From contig JBBQXK010000075.1 in the NCBI GenBank assembly GCA_038209775.1, positions 1 through 15,193 on the forward strand: a DNA stretch of 15,193 nucleotides, in the 5' to 3' direction. Positions 13,626 through 15,193 of this stretch are shown in pieces (the stretch's first letter is position 1; each line of letters starts with the position of its first letter). The translations under genes and the position numbers were made by a program. Origin of the DNA: JBBQXK01 sp038209775 (lineage in GTDB: Bacteria > Pseudomonadota > Alphaproteobacteria > Rhodobacterales > Rhodobacteraceae). Below the pieces are notes generated by a model, which saw only the letters and a list, made by a program, of their open reading frames with translations, did not search any database and had not been told where the DNA came from.

Positions 13626-15193
13626 TGGACGCGGTCCTGACCCAGCCCACCCCCCGCATCAACCTGCGGCAGGTGCGGCTGATCACCGGCCTTGTCCTCT
13701 TCGCCTTCGCCACGCTTCATTTCATCAACCACGCGCTGGCGCTCTATTCCGTCAATCTGGCGCAGTCGTTCCAGAACATCCACTTCGCCGCCGTCCGCAG
13801 CCTGCCCGGGCAGGTCGTGCTGATCGGCTCGTTCCTCACACACTTCGCCCTCGGCCTTGCCCGCTTCATGCGGGCGCGGACGCGCCGCCTCGGGTTGCGC
13901 AACATCGTGCAGCTTCTCTTCGGCCTTCTCATCCCGATCCTCCTCATCCGCCACATCATGGGCACCCGCGGCATCCACGAGATGTTCGGCATCGACACCG
14001 ACTACGCCTGGGCCTTCTGGTCGATGTGGCCGGGTGAGGCGCTCAATCAGGCCATCCTGATGACGCTGGTCTGGGTGCATGGCTGCATCGGCCTGCACCA
14101 CTGGCTGCAAGGGCGCGCGTGGTACCGCCGCGCCCTGTGGTTCTGGTACGGGCTTGCCGTCCTGATCCCCACCCTCAGCTTTGCGGGCTTCGTCACCGCA
14201 TCGCGCGCGGCCAAATTCGGCGCCAAATACCCTGACCCCTTCAAACCCGGTGAATACAAGGCTTTCGAGGCGGCCCTCACCACGTCCGAATGGACCTACT
14301 ACGCCATCCTCGCCCTCGCCGTAGCCCTATGGGCCGCCCTCCTCCTTGCCGACCGCTTCCGCCCGCGCATCGCCATCGGTTATGCCGACCGGGGCATCAT
14401 CCAGGCCCCGCGCGGGTTTTCCGTGCTGGACATCAGCCGGATGAACCGCATCCCCCACGCCTCGGTCTGCGGCGGGCGGGCGCGCTGTTCCACCTGCCGC
14501 GTCCGTATCATCGCGGGGCTGGACCAGCTTCCCCCCGCCTCCGACGCCGAACGCGCCGTGCTGCAACGGGTGGGCGCCCCCGCCAACGTCCGCCTCGCCT
14601 GCCAGTTGCGCCCGATGACCAACCTCACCATCTCCACTCTCCTGCCCGCCAACATGGATGCGGCCCAAAGTGCCCGCGCCGACAAATACCTCTGGGGGGT
14701 CGAACAGGACGTGACCCTCCTTTTCTGCGACATCCGGGGCTTCACCACCATGTCCGAAGGGCGGCTCTCTTATGATGTGGTGTTCCTCCTGAACCAGTTC
14801 CTCGGCCGCATGGCCGAGGCGATCGAAGATACCGGCGGCTTCGTCGACAAGTTCATGGGCGACGGCATCATGGCAATCTTCGGCATGGACGAACCCGTCC
14901 AGACCGGTGCGCGTCGCGCCATCGCCGCCGCCCGCGCCATGGGCGGCGCGCTCGATGCCCTGAACCAGTCGCTGCGCGAAGAATTGCCCGCCCCGATGTC
15001 GATGGGCATCGGCCTGCACACCGGCCCCGCCATCCTTGGCCGCATCGGTGCGGCCTCGCGCGCCGAAACGCTGGCCCCCCTCACCGCGCTTGGGGCCACG
15101 GTCAACCTTGCCAGCCGTCTGGAAAGCAAGACCAAGGACCTGGCCGTGCAAACCATCGTCTCCGCCGATTGCATGACCGCCGCCGCCCTCACC
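13625..15193 (+). CDS. cyaC: CyaC-type redox-linked adenylate cyclase: His-rich membrane anchor, [2Fe-2S] domain, cyclase domain (3' end outside window)
   Basis: Residues 1-250 form about six membrane helices with His residues in the positions expected of a diheme-B anchor like that of succinate-quinone oxidoreductases: H32/H36, H73, H110 and H152 (with H158/H159). Residues about 255-335 form a ferredoxin-like domain with C282-x5-C288-x2-C291 and C326, a [2Fe-2S] pattern. The class III cyclase domain follows: D369 and D413 for metals, K409 and T487 for adenine recognition, N494 and R498 for catalysis (VNLASRLE). This is the architecture of Sinorhizobium meliloti CyaC, reported as an adenylate cyclase with diheme-B and a binuclear Fe-S cluster that responds to the quinone redox state. 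The start is coupled to the preceding cyclase. The frame is intact to the window edge (523 codons); only the end of the catalytic domain is missing. Confidence 0.9.
   Translation, partial: MDAVLTQPTPRINLRQVRLITGLVLFAFATLHFINHALALYSVNLAQSFQNIHFAAVRSLPGQVVLIGSFLTHFALGLARFMRARTRRLGLRNIVQLLFGLLIPILLIRHIMGTRGIHEMFGIDTDYAWAFWSMWPGEALNQAILMTLVWVHGCIGLHHWLQGRAWYRRALWFWYGLAVLIPTLSFAGFVTASRAAKFGAKYPDPFKPGEYKAFEAALTTSEWTYYAILALAVALWAALLLADRFRPRIAIGYADRGIIQAPRGFSVLDISRMNRIPHASVCGGRARCSTCRVRIIAGLDQLPPASDAERAVLQRVGAPANVRLACQLRPMTNLTISTLLPANMDAAQSARADKYLWGVEQDVTLLFCDIRGFTTMSEGRLSYDVVFLLNQFLGRMAEAIEDTGGFVDKFMGDGIMAIFGMDEPVQTGARRAIAAARAMGGALDALNQSLREELPAPMSMGIGLHTGPAILGRIGAASRAETLAPLTALGATVNLASRLESKTKDLAVQTIVSADCMTAAALT

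Noticed and set aside
1..15193. tRNA, rRNA or riboswitch genes
   Set aside because: I looked for cloverleaf-like and TTCGA-loop patterns and for familiar riboswitch cores and saw none that hold up. A covariance-model scan would be needed to exclude them fully.

Overview
The window is high-GC, densely coded chromosomal DNA that looks alphaproteobacterial, most likely Rhodobacterales. This rests on codon use, the style of the asd, GH42 and MFS proteins, and a CyaC-type cyclase; it is inference without a database search. The reading frames are intact apart from one decayed insertion-sequence remnant, and both ends of the window cut genes.

Layout. (1) 1-3902, plus strand: the 3' part of a GH42 beta-galactosidase followed by two MFS permeases, probably a sugar uptake and hydrolysis cluster. 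(2) 3984-5006, plus: asd, aspartate-semialdehyde dehydrogenase. It converges on the next operon across a block of three stacked perfect inverted repeats (5094-5167). (3) 6508-5217, minus: sbtA then sbtB-like, a bicarbonate transporter and its PII-like partner. (4) 6673-8545, plus: a C5-cytosine DNA methyltransferase and a NaeI-family type IIE restriction endonuclease, predicted site GCCGGC. (5) 9209-8562, minus: a beta-carbonic anhydrase. Genes 3 and 5 form an inorganic-carbon set on one strand, and the restriction-modification pair fills the space between them. (6) 9364-10576, plus: a small helical protein of unknown function and an MBL-fold hydrolase.

(7) 10577-12269 holds no intact gene. 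Most of it is a GC-poor block whose two halves are diverged reverse complements of each other: an imperfect palindrome of about 850 bp, centred near 11072. I could not assign it to any family I know, and it is the best candidate here for something undescribed. To its right lies an internally deleted, stop-ridden IS3-family remnant (about 11631-12139).

(8) 12270-15193, plus: two overlapping class III nucleotide cyclase genes. The first has six predicted membrane helices and a Lys where the transition-state Arg is expected. The second (cut by the window end) has a His-rich membrane anchor, a [2Fe-2S] ferredoxin domain and a complete-looking catalytic set. It matches the redox-sensing CyaC type, suggesting cAMP output tied to the state of the quinone pool.
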